Shown: positions 24,473 through 33,975, counted from the stretch's first letter. The stretch is DNA of 64,000 bases from Pseudomonadota bacterium (GCA_041395565.1 JAWLAI010000005.1:310001-374000), one strand, 5' to 3'. Program-made: numbers and translations. Notes: generated from the letters alone by a model not told the origin.

Positions 24473-25355
24473 GCCGGCGCCCACTCCCGGGCACGCCCAG
24501 ACTGGTCAACGGGACAGCGCTGGCGGCCCCATGCGTGCGCTTGTTCTGCGGCGACCAGGCGTGGCCATAGACCACCTCGTAGCTCGCCGGCAGGACACCG
24601 TCGACGCGGAAACGCTCGTAGGCCGCGGCAAAGGCCTGCCAGCGGCGCCGTCCCGTCAGGCCACGCGCGCGTCCCTGTGTCACGTTGTGCGCACCGATCC
24701 GCTTCAGATCCTGCAGCAGCTGCGGCAACTCGCGGTATGTGACGGTGATGCGCTCCGCATCCATCACCGGCTCGGCCCACTGTGCGCGCACCAGACTGTC
24801 ACCGATATCGTGCAGATCGATGAAGCGGTTGACGTGCGTGAAACCGTCGGCTGCTTCCCAGCTCGCGCGCAGCTCCATCAGCGTATCCGGTCCAAAAGTG
24901 GTGAACATCAGCAGCCCGCCCGGCGCCAGTACGCGGCGCAGCTCGCCGAAGGTGGACTCCAGGTCCGTGCACCACTGCAGCATCAGATTGGAGAAGATGA
25001 AATCGAAACTGTCGTCGGCGAAGGGCAGCCGTTCGCCGTCGGCACACACGCACAGCGGACGACGGCGCCAGCCACCGCGCCCCTGCGCCCTGGCCAGCAT
25101 CGCCTGCGCGATATCCAGCGCGACCACATGAGCGCCACGGTAACGTTGCAGCAGGGCGGCACTGAAACGGCCGGTGCCGGCCCCGAGATCGAGTACGCGC
25201 CGCGGCTGCAGCCGGATGAAGTCCATGCGCTCCAGCAACCGCTCGCCGATCTCGTACTGCAGTTGCGCGGCGCCGTCATAGGTCTCGGCCGCGCCTTCGA
25301 ACGCGCGCCGCATCTGCTGTTTGTCCGGCAGGATGCGCAGATCCAGATCAGGCAT
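24465..25355 (-). CDS. bioC: Malonyl-ACP O-methyltransferase BioC
   Basis: SAM-dependent methyltransferase that masks malonyl-ACP so the fatty acid synthase can build the pimeloyl chain. The 296 residues carry the SAM-binding motif VLDLGAGTGRFS, ALDIAQAMLA, CADGERLPFADDSFDFIFSNLMLQWC and the BioC-type ELRRVLAPGGLLMFTTFGPDTL stretch. ATG at 25355 overlaps the bioH stop by eight bases; an in-frame GTG is 15 bases earlier. A 30-residue C-terminal tail extends beyond the usual end. Confidence 0.95.
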   Translation of the reverse strand: MPDLDLRILPDKQQMRRAFEGAAETYDGAAQLQYEIGERLLERMDFIRLQPRRVLDLGAGTGRFSAALLQRYRGAHVVALDIAQAMLARAQGRGGWRRRPLCVCADGERLPFADDSFDFIFSNLMLQWCTDLESTFGELRRVLAPGGLLMFTTFGPDTLMELRASWEAADGFTHVNRFIDLHDIGDSLVRAQWAEPVMDAERITVTYRELPQLLQDLKRIGAHNVTQGRARGLTGRRRWQAFAAAYERFRVDGVLPASYEVVYGHAWSPQNKRTHGAASAVPLTSLGVPGSGRRHD

Positions 25356-26139
25356 GGCGTTCACCCGCACCCGACCGGGCCGGCAGGAAGGCCCGCAGCG
25401 CGTCGGCGACCGTCTCCGGCGCAGCGATGAACGGTGCGTGCCCGGCCGTGTCGATCGTGATCAGTCGCGCCCCCGGCAGCAGCGCTGCCGTGGCCTGCCC
25501 GGCCACCGGCGGCACCAGGGTGTCGCGGCCGCCCATCACCAGCAGGGATCGGCAGTGCAGGTGCCGGGCCGCACTGCGCAGGTCCGTACCACGCAGCACA
25601 GCCAGACCGGCGCGCAAGCCTTCCGGCCGCGGCCGCCCCCGTGCCAGCAGCGTCGCCCGCAACTGCCTGAGTACCGTGCCGGCGTTCGCGCTGCCGCGCA
25701 CCTGCAGGGCGAGAAAGCGATTCAGCGTATGCACGTAGTCCCGCTCCAGTTCTGCGGCGAAGCCTTCCAGCAGCTGCGGCAACATCGCGCTTTGCCAGTC
25801 CGGCCGCCGCACGAAGCAGGGAGAACTGGCGATACATACCAGCGCCGTCGCACGTGCCGGCTGTGCGAGCGCCGCTCCCAGCGCGACCAGGCCGCCCAGC
25901 GACCAGCCGACCCACACGGCGTGCAACGGCGCCGCGGCGAGTACTGACGCGACCATTTCATCCAGGCTCTGCTCGCCCGACCAGGCACTGTGACCGTGCC
26001 CGGGCAGATCGATGCGGGTGACGCGAAAGTCTGGTTCCAGCAGCGGTACGAGGCCATCCCACACACCGCTGTGCAGACCCCAGCCATGCAGCAGCACCAG
26101 CGCGGGCCCCTGGCCGGAGGTTTCGCTGTGGAGTGTCAT
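25348..26139 (-). CDS. bioH: Pimeloyl-ACP methyl ester esterase BioH
   Basis: Alpha/beta hydrolase that removes the methyl group from pimeloyl-ACP methyl ester, ending chain synthesis. The 263 residues include the oxyanion segment LLHGWGLHSGVWD, the nucleophile elbow GWSLGG, the acidic residue in VMGGRDTLVPP and the histidine in DTAGHAPFIAAPE. Its ATG overlaps the bioF stop by four bases. It is the usual partner of bioC in gammaproteobacteria. Confidence 0.95.
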   Translation of the reverse strand: MTLHSETSGQGPALVLLHGWGLHSGVWDGLVPLLEPDFRVTRIDLPGHGHSAWSGEQSLDEMVASVLAAAPLHAVWVGWSLGGLVALGAALAQPARATALVCIASSPCFVRRPDWQSAMLPQLLEGFAAELERDYVHTLNRFLALQVRGSANAGTVLRQLRATLLARGRPRPEGLRAGLAVLRGTDLRSAARHLHCRSLLVMGGRDTLVPPVAGQATAALLPGARLITIDTAGHAPFIAAPETVADALRAFLPARSGAGERHA

Positions 26140-27311
26140 TGGATGTTCTCTGTGTACGCTCTGACAGGTATCTGATCCAGCGCGTCCAGCAGCCGGTCCA
26201 CGTGGTCCTCGGTGTGCGCGGCTGAGAAGGTGATGCGCAGCCGCGCCGTGCCCGCCGGCACCGTCGGCGGACGAATGGCGGTAACCAGGATGTCGCGCGC
26301 GCGCAGGTCCGCGCTGAGGTCCAGTGCCGCCGCGGCCGCCCCCACCAGCAGCGGCTGGATCGGGGTCGCCGAGTCCGCCAGGCGCAGGCCGAGTTGCGCG
26401 GCGCCGGCCCGGAAACGCGCCACGAGCCGCTGCAACCGCTCACGCCGCCATGCGTCCGCACGGACTCGTACGAGCGCCGCCAGGGTGGCGCAGGCCAGGG
26501 CCGGCGGCGGTGCGGTGGTATAAATATAAGTACGCGCCTGCTGGATCAGGGTCTCGACCAGGTCTTCACCGCCGGCCACGAAGGCACCGAAGGTGCCGAA
26601 TGCCTTGCCGAGTGTCCCCATCAGCACCGGCACCTGCGACAGGTCCAGCCCGGCAGCCTGCAGCGAACCGCGCCCTTCGCTGCCGAGGACGCCGAGCCCG
26701 TGCGCGTCATCGACCATGAACCAAGCCCCGTGTGCTGCACTGACGGCGGCCAGTTGCGCCAGCGGCGCGATATCGCCATCCATGCTGAACACACCGTCGG
26801 TCGCCACCAGGCGCTCGCCTGGCGGGGCAGCCGCCAGCCGCATCTCGAGATCGCCGGTCTCCGCATGCCGGTAGCGCAGCAGTTTTGCCCCGGCAAGCCG
26901 CGCACCGTCCAGCAAGGATGCATGGTTGGCGCGATCCTCGAATGCCCGGTCACCACGACCGAGCAATGCGGTCATCACCCCGAGGTTGGCCATATAGCCG
27001 GTCGAGAACAGCAGCGCGCGCGGTCGCCCGGTGAACTCAGCAAGCGCCTCTTCCAGGTGGTGATGGGCACGCGTGTGTCCGCTCACGAGATGTGCGGCAC
27101 CGCTGCCGGCGCCGTAATCGTCCAGACCGGCGTGAAAGGCCGCCACGACCTCGGGATGATTTGCCAGCCCGAGATAGTCATTGCTGCAAAACGACAACAC
27201 CCGCCTGCCGGCGATAACGGGTTCCACACCCTGCGCGCCATCGAGCGTCTCACGCCGACGGTAAAGACGGTCTTGCCGACGTTGCGCAAGTTGTACGGCC
27301 AGGGATTTCAT
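26136..27311 (-). CDS. bioF: 8-amino-7-oxononanoate synthase
   Basis: PLP enzyme condensing pimeloyl-ACP with alanine. The 391 residues include FCSNDYLGLANHPEV, the loop GSGAAHLVSGH, DDAHGLGVLG (Asp contacting the PLP ring nitrogen) and the lysine in MGTLGKAFGTFGAF. First gene of a four-gene overlapping run bioF-bioH-bioC-bioD. A 367-base gap separates it from bioB on the same strand. Confidence 0.97.
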   Translation of the reverse strand: MKSLAVQLAQRRQDRLYRRRETLDGAQGVEPVIAGRRVLSFCSNDYLGLANHPEVVAAFHAGLDDYGAGSGAAHLVSGHTRAHHHLEEALAEFTGRPRALLFSTGYMANLGVMTALLGRGDRAFEDRANHASLLDGARLAGAKLLRYRHAETGDLEMRLAAAPPGERLVATDGVFSMDGDIAPLAQLAAVSAAHGAWFMVDDAHGLGVLGSEGRGSLQAAGLDLSQVPVLMGTLGKAFGTFGAFVAGGEDLVETLIQQARTYIYTTAPPPALACATLAALVRVRADAWRRERLQRLVARFRAGAAQLGLRLADSATPIQPLLVGAAAAALDLSADLRARDILVTAIRPPTVPAGTARLRITFSAAHTEDHVDRLLDALDQIPVRAYTENIQ

Positions 27312-27678
27312 TGCATCCAGGGACGGCCACCCCGTCGCGGCAGCAACCGGGATATTGGGGTTTGCCTTAACAAGGGGGCCCGGCGGAAGCCGTCAATAAG
27401 CTATTGTTAATCATAAAAATTAAATTTCTATAAAATGGAGAGAACTCTAATTATGTGGCTTTGCCCGCCTCATTCACGCAGATCGGCGGTTGGCGGCCGG
27501 CGCGCGCCACATCCGGGCAGACAGCCCCAATGACGCCTGGCTGGCTGGGTCCTGCATCGCCCCATCGCCTGCTTGCATGGTCGCTGGCGCCATCAGAGTT
27601 GATAACTTCATGATCTGAATATATAAGTTGAGATTCTAAAGTTTTAGTGCCCTGTAAATATAGGCATTTATAAATAAT
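27312..27678. other. Non-coding gap between bioB and bioF, with AT-rich patches
   Basis: No gene is seen. Two patches (about 27395-27455 and 27597-27690) are far more AT-rich than the window average, separated by a GC-rich stretch. The region likely contains the bioF promoter and the 3' end of the bioB mRNA. I found no BirA operator matching the enteric palindrome and no clear sigma70 promoter. Confidence 0.5.
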
Positions 27679-28689
27679 TTATCCGTTTGTGCAACAACCT
27701 GCCGGGTGCAGTCCCAGCTGCGCGAACAGGGCATCATCACGCACGGTATCCGGATTGCCGGTGGTGAGCAGTTTCTCGCCGTAGAAGATGGAATTGGCTC
27801 CGGCGAAGAAACACAGTGCCTGCAGCTCGTCGCTCATCTCCCCGCGTCCGGCCGAAAGCCGCACATACGAGGCTGGCATGAGGATGCGAGCGACCGCGAT
27901 CGTGCACACGAATTCCAGCGGCGCGAGGTCCGGCTCCGCGCCCAGCGGCGTGCCTGCCACCTTGACCAGCCGGTTGATCGGCACGCTGCCCGGGTGTTCA
28001 GGCAGGTTGGCGAGTTCGCACAGCATGGACACGCGGTCGGCGCGCGTCTCGCCCAGGCCGACGATTCCGCCGCAGCAGACGTTGATACCGGCCGCGCGCA
28101 CATGCGCCAGCGTCTCCAGCCGGTCATCATAGGTTCGCGTGGTGATGATCTCGCCGTAGAATTCGGGCGAGGTGTCGAGATTGTGATTGTAGTAGTCCAG
28201 CCCGGCCTGTTTCAGCGCACCGGCCTGCTCCGCGTCCAGCATGCCAAGCGTGGCGCAGGTTTCCAGTCCTTCGGCACGCACGCGCCCGACCATTTCCAGC
28301 ACGCGTTCGAAATTCCTGCCCCTCGGGTTGCGCCAGGCCGCCCCCATGCAGAAACGCGACGCGCCCGCCGCCTTTGCCCGTTTCGCGGCCGCCACGACGT
28401 CTTCGACGTCCAGCAGGCGCTCGTGCTGCAGGCCGGTCTGATTATGCACGCTCTGTGAACAGTAGCTGCAGTCCTCCGGACAACCGCCGGTCTTGATGCT
28501 GAGCAGGGTACTGACCTGGATCGCATTGGCATCGAAGTGCGCGCGGTGCACGCGATGCGCCTGGTACAGCAGGTCGTTGAAGGGCAGCTCGAACAAGGCG
28601 GCCACCTCGGCGCGCGACCAGTCATTGCGGACATCGGTAGCGGAATCCTCCGCTCGACAGGCAGTTGGCTTGTGCATAATTTTCAACAT
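27679..28689 (-). CDS. bioB: Biotin synthase
   Basis: Radical SAM enzyme inserting sulfur into dethiobiotin. The 336 residues have the CxxxCxxC motif CPEDCSYC (about residues 70-77), the auxiliary [2Fe-2S] ligands in FCMGAAWRNPRGRNF and ETCATLGML, and the Arg cluster typical of BioB. Two in-frame ATGs (28689 and 28677) are possible; neither has a strong ribosome binding site. It is divergent from comF, with the start region close to that gene, and is upstream of bioFHCD on the same strand. Confidence 0.96.
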   Translation of the reverse strand: MLKIMHKPTACRAEDSATDVRNDWSRAEVAALFELPFNDLLYQAHRVHRAHFDANAIQVSTLLSIKTGGCPEDCSYCSQSVHNQTGLQHERLLDVEDVVAAAKRAKAAGASRFCMGAAWRNPRGRNFERVLEMVGRVRAEGLETCATLGMLDAEQAGALKQAGLDYYNHNLDTSPEFYGEIITTRTYDDRLETLAHVRAAGINVCCGGIVGLGETRADRVSMLCELANLPEHPGSVPINRLVKVAGTPLGAEPDLAPLEFVCTIAVARILMPASYVRLSAGRGEMSDELQALCFFAGANSIFYGEKLLTTGNPDTVRDDALFAQLGLHPAGCCTNG

Positions 28690-28753
28690 GATGCGATTGG
28701 AAACGGGGGATGACTATGGATCCGCAGCAAGCACCTGTCAACCGGAAAACGGT

Positions 28754-29467
28754 ATGAAGGTTGACCACTGGGCGGGCCGGTTGCTGGATCTGCTGTTGCC
28801 GCCGCGCTGCCGGCTCTGCGGCGATCCGGCCGCGGCTGCAAGCCGTTTGTGTGCGCCCTGCGAACAGGAACTGCCCTGGCTCAACGGCGCTTGCGCGCGC
28901 TGCGCGCGACCCGGCCCGGAAACGCTGCGCTGTGGAGTCTGCCAGCGCCGGCCGCCCGCCTTCGATCGCACCACCGCCCTGCTGCAATACCGGCCGCCGG
29001 TCGATTACCTGTTGAAACGGCTTAAATTCTCCGGCGAGCTCGCGATCGCCCCGCTACTGGCAGGGCTGTTGGCCGAACGCATCGCAGTCCGTACCGCGCC
29101 GCTGCCGGCGCTGCTGATACCGGTACCCCTGCATCGATCCCGCGTGCGTGAACGGGGCTACAACCAGGCTGGCCTGCTGGCGCGTTGTCTGGGACAGCAG
29201 CTGGCGCTGCCGGTGGCTGCGCGTCTGTGTGCCCGCCGGCGCGCGACCCGGCCGCAATCCCTGCTCAACCCCGCCGACCGGCAGCGCAACCTGCGCCGCG
29301 CCTTCGCCGTCCGCGCTCCGCTACCGGCCACGCATCTGGCCATCGTCGACGACATCATGACCACGGGTCATACGGCCGGTGCGCTGGCGCGGGCACTGAA
29401 ACGGGCCGGTGCCGGCGAGGTCGAGGTCTGGGTTATCGCACGCGCGGCCGTTCAGACGGCCACGTAG
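28754..29467 (+). CDS. comF: ComF family amidophosphoribosyltransferase-like protein
   Basis: A 237-residue protein with an N-terminal four-cysteine zinc finger region (CRLCGDP, CAPCEQELP, CARCARP, CGVCQRRP) and a C-terminal phosphoribosyltransferase fold with the PRPP motif LAIVDDIMTTGHTAGAL. ComF/GntX members assist DNA uptake; in gammaproteobacteria natural competence uses type IV pili, whose assembly genes are present in this window. The ATG at 28754 matches the usual N-terminus. It overlaps ubiA tail to tail by 16 bases. Confidence 0.9.
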   Translation: MKVDHWAGRLLDLLLPPRCRLCGDPAAAASRLCAPCEQELPWLNGACARCARPGPETLRCGVCQRRPPAFDRTTALLQYRPPVDYLLKRLKFSGELAIAPLLAGLLAERIAVRTAPLPALLIPVPLHRSRVRERGYNQAGLLARCLGQQLALPVAARLCARRRATRPQSLLNPADRQRNLRRAFAVRAPLPATHLAIVDDIMTTGHTAGALARALKRAGAGEVEVWVIARAAVQTAT

Positions 29468-30309
29468 TCGACCAGGATGCCGAGAAATACCATCAGCCCG
29501 AACCAGTTGTTGTTCAGAAAGGCACGGAAACAGTCATCGCGTTCGCGAAAACGGATCAGGCGCTGCTGGTAGACGAAGAGCGCGCCGCCGAGTGCGACGC
29601 CGCAGTAGTAGATCATGCCCAGGCCGGCCTGAAAACCGATCATGATCAGACAGATCAGCACCATAGCCTGCAGGATGCCGATGATCAAGCGATCGGAATC
29701 GCCGAACAGGATGGCGGTGGACTTGAGTCCGAGCGCAATGTCGTCCTGCCGGTCGACCATGGCATACATCGTGTCGTAGACCGTGGCCCACAGCACCGTG
29801 GCGGTGAACATCAGCCATCCCACCTGTGGCACGCCGCCCGACTGTGCGGCAAACGCCATCGGCACCGCCCAGCCGAAGGCGGCGCCGAGCACCACCTGCG
29901 GCAGGTGCGTCACGCGCTTCATGAAAGGATAGATTATGGCCAGCAGTACACCGCCCAGCGACAGCACGATCGTGAGCGTGTTGAGCATGAGCACCAACCC
30001 GAACGCGGTCAGACAGAGTACGCCGAACAGCAGCAGCGCCGCCCGCACGGAGATGCGCCCGGTCGTCAACGGGCGTTCGCTGGTGCGCGACACATAACGG
30101 TCGAAGTCGCGGTCTGCATAGTCATTGATGATGCAGCCGGCCGAGCGCATCAACACCACCCCGAGCACGAAGATGACCACGATGTGGATATCGGGCGACC
30201 CCCGCCCCGCCACCAGCAGCGCCCACAGCGCTGGCCACAGCAGCAGCAAGATCCCGATCGGCTTATCCAGCCGCATCAGGGCAATGTAGTCGCGCAACCG
30301 ACCTTGCAT
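29452..30309 (-). CDS. ubiA: 4-hydroxybenzoate octaprenyltransferase
   Basis: Membrane prenyltransferase adding the polyprenyl tail to 4-hydroxybenzoate in ubiquinone synthesis. The 285 residues have about eight or nine helices, the first Asp-rich motif NDYADRDFD and the second region DTMYAMVDRQDDIALGLKSTA. ATG at 30309 has GAGGAG at an ideal distance. It follows ubiC by 29 bases, so substrate supply and use are cotranscribed. Confidence 0.96.
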   Translation of the reverse strand: MQGRLRDYIALMRLDKPIGILLLLWPALWALLVAGRGSPDIHIVVIFVLGVVLMRSAGCIINDYADRDFDRYVSRTSERPLTTGRISVRAALLLFGVLCLTAFGLVLMLNTLTIVLSLGGVLLAIIYPFMKRVTHLPQVVLGAAFGWAVPMAFAAQSGGVPQVGWLMFTATVLWATVYDTMYAMVDRQDDIALGLKSTAILFGDSDRLIIGILQAMVLICLIMIGFQAGLGMIYYCGVALGGALFVYQQRLIRFRERDDCFRAFLNNNWFGLMVFLGILVDYVAV

Positions 30310-30338
30310 CGTCTCCTCTTCGGTCCAGTACGCCGCCG

Positions 30339-30914
30339 CTAGCGGCTCCGCCAGGTCCGCCGCGCCGCATGCGCTGCCGGGAACGCGGGCAGGAACACCT
30401 CGCTCACCAGCAGTGGCTTGCGGGCAATGGTGAACACCGAGCGTCGCCCCCAGATCGCCGCCGGGCGCGTGCGCAGGTGCGCGGTAGCCGCAGTATACAG
30501 CGCCTGCCCCGGCTCGATGCAGGCCAACTCGACCACGCCACGATGCATGCCCGGATCGGCGAACAGTACCGCACCCAGCGGGCGCGTGCCGAGATGCGCA
30601 AGCCGCTTGAGCCGCCCGCGCAGCGAACGCAGCGGAATCACGGTCCTGGCATAGACCCATGGCTCGCCCCCGCACTGCAGCAGCACCTGGCGGATCAGCG
30701 CATGACTGCCGCGGCGCATGCCGAGCGCCTCAACCTCGCTGCGCGCCGGCCGGCCGCGCTGCAGGGCGACCAGGCGCACCTTGAACCGGCCCGGACACAG
30801 CTGCTGCAGGCGCAGCGTGAGCGACTCGGGATCGAGCAACCAGGCGCAGAGTGCCTGCGGAATCGCCGCACGGCAATAGCGTTCATGAGGTTGCCAGCGG
30901 CTGTCGAGGGTCAT
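30339..30914 (-). CDS. ubiC: Chorismate pyruvate-lyase
   Basis: Converts chorismate to 4-hydroxybenzoate and pyruvate, the first step of ubiquinone synthesis. The 191 residues include the family's C-terminal signature WGRRSVFTIARKPLLVSEVFLPAFP with the catalytic Glu in SEVFLP, and the conserved Arg in VYARTVIPLRSLRG. Upstream of ubiA on the same strand. Confidence 0.93.
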   Translation of the reverse strand: MTLDSRWQPHERYCRAAIPQALCAWLLDPESLTLRLQQLCPGRFKVRLVALQRGRPARSEVEALGMRRGSHALIRQVLLQCGGEPWVYARTVIPLRSLRGRLKRLAHLGTRPLGAVLFADPGMHRGVVELACIEPGQALYTAATAHLRTRPAAIWGRRSVFTIARKPLLVSEVFLPAFPAAHAARRTWRSR

Positions 30915-31219
30915 GTGCGCGAGGTCCGGGATAGGCCGTGTCGATCACGGCGCGGGATTATCGCACGATTCGTGTTAAATGGTACGGCTGGGGACTCCGG
31001 CGGGCGTATAACCCAACTCGCGCAAAGACGCAAAATTAATCCTGCGCGCAGTGATGCAGAGTCCGCCGACAAACGTAAGGCATATTGACGCCCGAGCATG
31101 GTTGCGAAGGTCAATCAGCCTATTCCCGCAATAAAGTGGGTTGGAGGCAAAACGATACTCTGCGTAAGACTGGCGTTTGAATAGCTTGGCGAGATTGCGT
31201 CTTTGCATGAGACAATTTT
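30915..31219. repeat. Gap between ubiC and recG with a 185-bp inverted-repeat element
   Basis: No gene is seen. GCAAAGACGCAA at 31022-31033 is perfectly complementary to TTGCGTCTTTGC at 31195-31206, giving 12-base inverted ends around 161 bases; the outer flanks also partly pair (AACCCA near 31011 and TGGGTT near 31138). A related motif occurs at 34071-34086. This looks like a small non-autonomous palindromic element or its remnant. Confidence 0.55.
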
Positions 31220-33337
31220 TCAGACTTCGCCGAAATCCACCGCCTGCCCCAGCCACCGCCGGATCAGGGGGGTGATGTTCTCCGGGCGCGTGGCATGCAG
31301 CGCACCGGCAGCCGCCTCCACCGCCTCCAGCAGCGACTCGTCGCGCAGCAGATCGGCGATATGGAATTGCATCTCTCCGGTCTGACGCGTGCCGAGCACC
31401 TCGCCCGGGCCGCGCAGCTCCAGATCACGGCGCGCAATCTCGAAACCGTCGCCGGTCTCGCGCAGCACGATGAGCCGCTCGCGCGCATTTACCGACAGCG
31501 GCGCCTGGTACAGCAGCACGCAGCTGCTGTGACGGCTGCCGCGCCCTACGCGTCCGCGCAACTGGTGCAGCTGCGCCAGGCCGAGCCGTTCCGGGTTCTC
31601 GATGATCATCAGTGACGCATTCGGGACATCCACGCCGACCTCGATCACGGTAGTGGCCACCAGCAGGTCCACCTCACCGCGCTTGAAGGCACCCATCACC
31701 GACTCCTTCTCCAGCGACTTCATACGGCCGTGCACCAGGGCGATGCGCAGTTCCGGCAGGGCCGCGGTCAGCATTGCGTGCGTATTCTCGGCCGCCTGGC
31801 ACTGCAGCGCTTCGGACTCCTCGATCAGCGTGCACACCCAGTAGGCCTGCTGCCCCTCGCCGCAGGCCTTGCGCACGGAACGGATCACCTCTTCACGGCG
31901 GTCCTGGGCGATTGCCACCGTCTTGACCGGTGCCCGCCCGGGGGGCAATGCATCGATGACGGAAGTATCGAGATCGGCGTACACCGTCATCGCCAGTGTG
32001 CGCGGAATGGGCGTCGCCGTCATCACCAATTGATGCGGGCGCTGCCCGCCGCTGCGGCCTTTGTCGCGCAGAGCCAGGCGCTGATGCACACCGAAGCGGT
32101 GCTGCTCGTCGATGATGACCAGGCCGAGACGCGCGAACTCGACTTCGGCCTGGAACAGTGCATGAGTACCGATCGCCACCGCCGCCCCGCCGCCGGCGAT
32201 CGCCGCGAGCGCGGTGGCGCGCGCCTTGCCCTTGAGCCTGCCGGCGTGCCAGACGACCTCGAGCCCAAGCGGTGCGAGCCAGTCGTGGAAGCTCCTGAAA
32301 TGTTGCTCCGCCAGCAGCTCGGTCGGCGCCATCAGCGCGACCTGATAACCGGCCTCGACCGCCGCCAGCGCCGCGCAGGCGGCCACCACGGTCTTGCCGG
32401 AACCGACGTCGCCCTGCACCAGCCGCGCCATGGGATGGGCACGCGCCAGGTCGGCATTTATTTCGCCTATGACCCGGTTCTGCGCGGTCGTCAGCGCGAA
32501 CGGCAGGGCCTCGATAAATCGTTGCACCAGCACCTGCCCACCCGCCATTACCGGCGCGGCTGCACGCTGCGCCCGCTCGCGCAGGCGGCGCAGGCTCAGA
32601 TGATGGGCCAGCAGCTCCTCGAACGCGAGCCGCTGCTGCGCCGGATGATTGCCGCGCGCCAGCAAGTCGAGATCCGCGTCCGGCGGCGGGCGGTGCACGT
32701 AGCGCAGCGCTGCCGGTAAGGTGGTCATGCGAAACTGGCTCACCAGCTCCGCGGGCAGCAGGTCGACCAGGCCACGCGCCGCCCTGCCCTCCAGGTACAG
32801 CAACGCCTGCTCCGTGACCGCGCGCAGGGTGAGCTGATGCACGCCCTCGGTGGACGGATAGATCGGCGTGAGATGCCCCGCGCCGTCATAACTTTCGTGC
32901 GCGGCAACAAACTGATACTCGGGATGAATCAGCTCCGCCGTCGCCGCGCCGCTGCGCACCTCGCCGAAGCAGCGCACCAGCCGCCCGCGGGCGAAATTCG
33001 CCTGCTGCTGCGCGTTAAAATGGAAGAAGCGCAGCGTCATCGCCCCGGTCCCGTCGCTGATGCGCACCAGCAGTGAACGGCGCCGGGCGAATTTCACCTC
33101 CGCCAGTTCGACCTCGCCCTGCACCACCACGTGCTCACCGACCCGCACCGCCCCCAGCGGCACGATCCGCGTGCGATCCTCGTAGCGCAGCGGCAGATGA
33201 AACAGCACATCCTGCACGGTGCGAATACCGAGGCGGTCGAGCCTGCCCGCTACCCGCGGCCCCACGCCCTTGAGGGCCGTGACCGGCAGGGAAGCGAGCT
33301 GGCCCGTGGATGTGTCAGTTGCGAGACTCAAATGCAC
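31220..33337 (-). CDS. recG: ATP-dependent DNA helicase RecG
   Basis: Branch migration helicase that remodels stalled forks and D-loops. The 705 residues have the wedge/OB domain (about 65-160), helicase motif I GDVGSGKTVVAA, motif II DEQHRFGVHQR (DExH type), TATPIPRTLAMT, motif VI LHQLRGRVGRGS and the C-terminal TRP-like region. The start codon is GTG. It is transcribed away from ridA with a 32-base gap. Confidence 0.96.
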   Translation of the reverse strand: MHLSLATDTSTGQLASLPVTALKGVGPRVAGRLDRLGIRTVQDVLFHLPLRYEDRTRIVPLGAVRVGEHVVVQGEVELAEVKFARRRSLLVRISDGTGAMTLRFFHFNAQQQANFARGRLVRCFGEVRSGAATAELIHPEYQFVAAHESYDGAGHLTPIYPSTEGVHQLTLRAVTEQALLYLEGRAARGLVDLLPAELVSQFRMTTLPAALRYVHRPPPDADLDLLARGNHPAQQRLAFEELLAHHLSLRRLRERAQRAAAPVMAGGQVLVQRFIEALPFALTTAQNRVIGEINADLARAHPMARLVQGDVGSGKTVVAACAALAAVEAGYQVALMAPTELLAEQHFRSFHDWLAPLGLEVVWHAGRLKGKARATALAAIAGGGAAVAIGTHALFQAEVEFARLGLVIIDEQHRFGVHQRLALRDKGRSGGQRPHQLVMTATPIPRTLAMTVYADLDTSVIDALPPGRAPVKTVAIAQDRREEVIRSVRKACGEGQQAYWVCTLIEESEALQCQAAENTHAMLTAALPELRIALVHGRMKSLEKESVMGAFKRGEVDLLVATTVIEVGVDVPNASLMIIENPERLGLAQLHQLRGRVGRGSRHSSCVLLYQAPLSVNARERLIVLRETGDGFEIARRDLELRGPGEVLGTRQTGEMQFHIADLLRDESLLEAVEAAAGALHATRPENITPLIRRWLGQAVDFGEV

Positions 33338-33369
33338 ATATGTCGTGGAATAGCGGGAGACATCCCGTG

Positions 33370-33783
33370 CTACTGATCCAGGTAATCCTTCCCGTCGAAT
33401 GTATCCAGCTCCATCACCGCATCCATCTCCACCTGCGCCCCCTTCGGCAACGCGGCCACCCCTACCGCCGCACGAGCGGGATAGGGTTCGCTGAAGTACT
33501 CGGCCATGATCTCGTTGACCAGCGCGAAGTGGCCGAGGTCCGGGAGGAAGACATTGAGCTTGGCGACGTCGGCGAGCGTGCCGCCGGCGGCCACGGCCAC
33601 GGCGGCGAGGTTGTCGAAGACGCGCCGGATCTGCGCGGCCATGTCGCCCTCGACCAGCTGCATGGTGGCGGGGTCAAGCGGGATCTGCCCCGACAGGTAG
33701 ACGGTGCTGCCGCAGCGGACGGCCTGCGAATAGGTGCCGATGGCCTGCGGCGCACGGTCGGTCTGGATAATCGTTCGGCTCAT
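33370..33783 (-). CDS. ridA: RidA family enamine/imine deaminase
   Basis: Trimeric enzyme that hydrolyses reactive enamine and imine intermediates from PLP enzymes such as threonine dehydratase. The 137 residues include GTYSQAV, YLSGQIPLDPAT, NVFLPDLGHFALVNEIM and the catalytic Arg in PARAAVGVAALPKGAQVEMDAV. A short C-terminal extension (DTFDGKDYLDQ) goes past the usual end. Placement between recG and spoT is common in gammaproteobacteria. Confidence 0.94.
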   Translation of the reverse strand: MSRTIIQTDRAPQAIGTYSQAVRCGSTVYLSGQIPLDPATMQLVEGDMAAQIRRVFDNLAAVAVAAGGTLADVAKLNVFLPDLGHFALVNEIMAEYFSEPYPARAAVGVAALPKGAQVEMDAVMELDTFDGKDYLDQ

Positions 33784-33830
33784 GGTGGTTCCCTTGTGTT
33801 ACATGAAGTCTGGATCGGGCTCCCGATACT

Positions 33831-33917
33831 CGTATTTGCGAGCAAAGCGAAGCGATCTAAAATTGATTATGCGAAGCCGGTGGAGATTGCTTCATCACCC
33901 TGTTTCTCGCAACGACC
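33831..33917. repeat. Degenerate inverted repeat of the TTGCGAG type
   Basis: The left end contains TTGCGAG followed by AAGCGAAGCGATCT, and the right end contains GAGATTGCTTC and CTCGCAA in reverse order, so the ends pair imperfectly across about 85 bases. It resembles a dispersed palindromic repeat found in many environmental genomes. Confidence 0.45.
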
Positions 33918-33975
33918 GGTTTCGGTGCGGCGCAGCAATGTCCGCGACTGTCCCCGTGCGCTTGCATGGTCAATA

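Noticed and set aside
23140..28689. BirA operator in the biotin region
   Set aside because: No sequence matching the enteric BirA palindrome was seen before bioB or bioF.
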